From NCBI GenBank assembly GCA_031256575.1, contig JAIRQI010000059.1, positions 1 through 5,383 on the forward strand: a DNA stretch of 5,383 bases, in the 5' to 3' direction. A model generated the notes under the pieces. That model was not told the origin of the DNA. It saw only the letters and a list, made by a program, of their open reading frames with translations, and did no database searches. The DNA is from Coriobacteriales bacterium (GTDB taxonomy: Bacteria > Actinomycetota > Coriobacteriia > Coriobacteriales > UBA8131). The number at the start of each line of letters is the position of its first letter. The first letter of the stretch is position 1. This document shows positions 4,970-5,383 of the stretch, piece by piece. Made by a program: the position numbers and the translations under genes.

Positions 4970-5383
4970 TCACTCCTCGAAGGAAGGGTCGTTTTCTGCG
5001 GAGAAGACCCCGTCGTTACTACTTATTGCTGTCGCGCTAGAGGTGGTAGCAGAAGGATCGGCAGTCTGTTGAGCATGTATCGTTAATGTTGCGTTTACAG
5101 TAAGAGTTGCGTCTACATCCAGCGTAGCATCAGTTGCAGCTATATGCTCAATCACAGACGCAGTAGTCACAAGCACCCGCTCATCAGACACTATGTCGAG
5201 ACTGTCATCTTTCGTGGGCTCTGCTCCAGAATCCAGTAGTACTGCATCTCCTGATGTCTGTGGCGAACGACCGAAGCGGGCTCTCAGAACCCCAACCAGC
5301 GATGGAATCACACTGATTACAATGATAGCGATTATGACCATTTCAAAATGGTCTTGGATGAAGGGCAGCCCACCGAAGAAATA
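4970..5383 (-). CDS. DedA family membrane protein, C-terminal part, cut by window edge
   Basis: The last 137 residues of a polytopic membrane protein; reading is open to the window edge, so the ATG at 5341 is internal, not the start. The visible text YFFGGLPFIQDHFEMVIIAIIVISVIPSLVGVLRARF matches the final loop and transmembrane helix of DedA (SNARE-associated/VTT fold) proteins, known as membrane transporters or lipid-translocation factors linked to undecaprenyl-phosphate recycling and envelope stress tolerance. Family members usually end within a few basic residues of this helix. Here about 98 further residues follow, acidic and Ala/Thr/Ser-rich, including three DATLxV-type six-residue repeats. 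The TGA (4970-4972) is 8 nt from the dnaX ATG, and the last two Glu codons form the dnaX Shine-Dalgarno, implying coupled expression. Which DedA subgroup this is cannot be told from the C-terminus. Confidence 0.8.
   Translation of the reverse strand, partial: YFFGGLPFIQDHFEMVIIAIIVISVIPSLVGVLRARFGRSPQTSGDAVLLDSGAEPTKDDSLDIVSDERVLVTTASVIEHIAATDATLDVDATLTVNATLTIHAQQTADPSATTSSATAISSNDGVFSAENDPSFEE
4973..4978 (-). promoter_or_regulatory. dnaX ribosome binding site inside the DedA gene
   Basis: GAGGAG on the minus strand, formed by the last two codons of the DedA gene, with 11 nt to the dnaX ATG at 4961. The spacing is slightly long, but no other purine-rich site is present. Confidence 0.6.
5078..5131 (-). 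repeat. 3 x 18-bp in-frame tandem repeat in the DedA tail
   Basis: Units 5114-5131, 5096-5113 and 5078-5095 encode DATLDV, DATLTV and NATLTI. The protein repeat is clearer than the DNA repeat because third codon positions have drifted, which suggests the expansion is old or kept for its amino-acid pattern. Confidence 0.6.

Noticed and set aside
5266..5341. Independent small membrane protein starting at ATG 5341
   Set aside because: The frame is open to the window edge, and the 14 upstream codons (YFFGGLPFIQDHFE) continue the DedA family pattern, so the ATG is internal.

Overview
The window looks like chromosomal DNA of an actinobacterium. RecR, DnaX and YbaB/EbfC read like the actinobacterial forms, and the DnaX text resembles that of Coriobacteriia; this is recognition by eye, not a database result. 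Coding DNA has moderate GC, while the long non-coding stretch at about 170-1120 is clearly AT-richer.

Right and centre (1769-5383, all minus strand): a tight four-gene run, in transcription order the 3' end of a DedA-family membrane protein gene, dnaX (clamp-loader subunit), ybaB/ebfC (nucleoid-associated protein) and recR (recombination mediator). dnaX-ybaB-recR is a classic conserved cluster linking replication and recombination repair. Spacings are 8, 51 and 13 nt, which suggests one operon. The dnaX Shine-Dalgarno sequence lies inside the last codons of the DedA gene.

Left (plus strand): queT (1123-1719), the substrate-binding membrane component of an ECF-type queuosine-precursor transporter, convergent with recR. 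Its leader holds two mutually exclusive stem-loops just upstream of the Shine-Dalgarno sequence, so regulation through RNA structure is plausible. At the far left a divergent minus-strand gene starts at 167 with a TTG codon and runs out of the window; its HEVSH motif marks it as a site-2 protease family (M50) zinc metalloprotease.

Between the divergent starts are about 955 bp without a convincing gene. Inside this is a GC-rich island (686-790) of consecutive hairpins, including a perfect 10-bp G/C-rich inverted repeat. It is the best candidate here for an undescribed structured RNA or DNA element.

A theme of the minus-strand operon is short in-frame tandem duplication: 3 x 18 bp in the DedA tail, 2 x 30 bp and 2 x 18 bp in the dnaX linker and tail, and a 2 x 42 bp duplication at the recR 3' end whose outer copy lies beyond the stop codon. 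DnaX and the DedA protein both carry long Ala/Thr/Ser-rich, probably disordered, tails. I see no defence system, CRISPR array, transposon, tRNA or rRNA.
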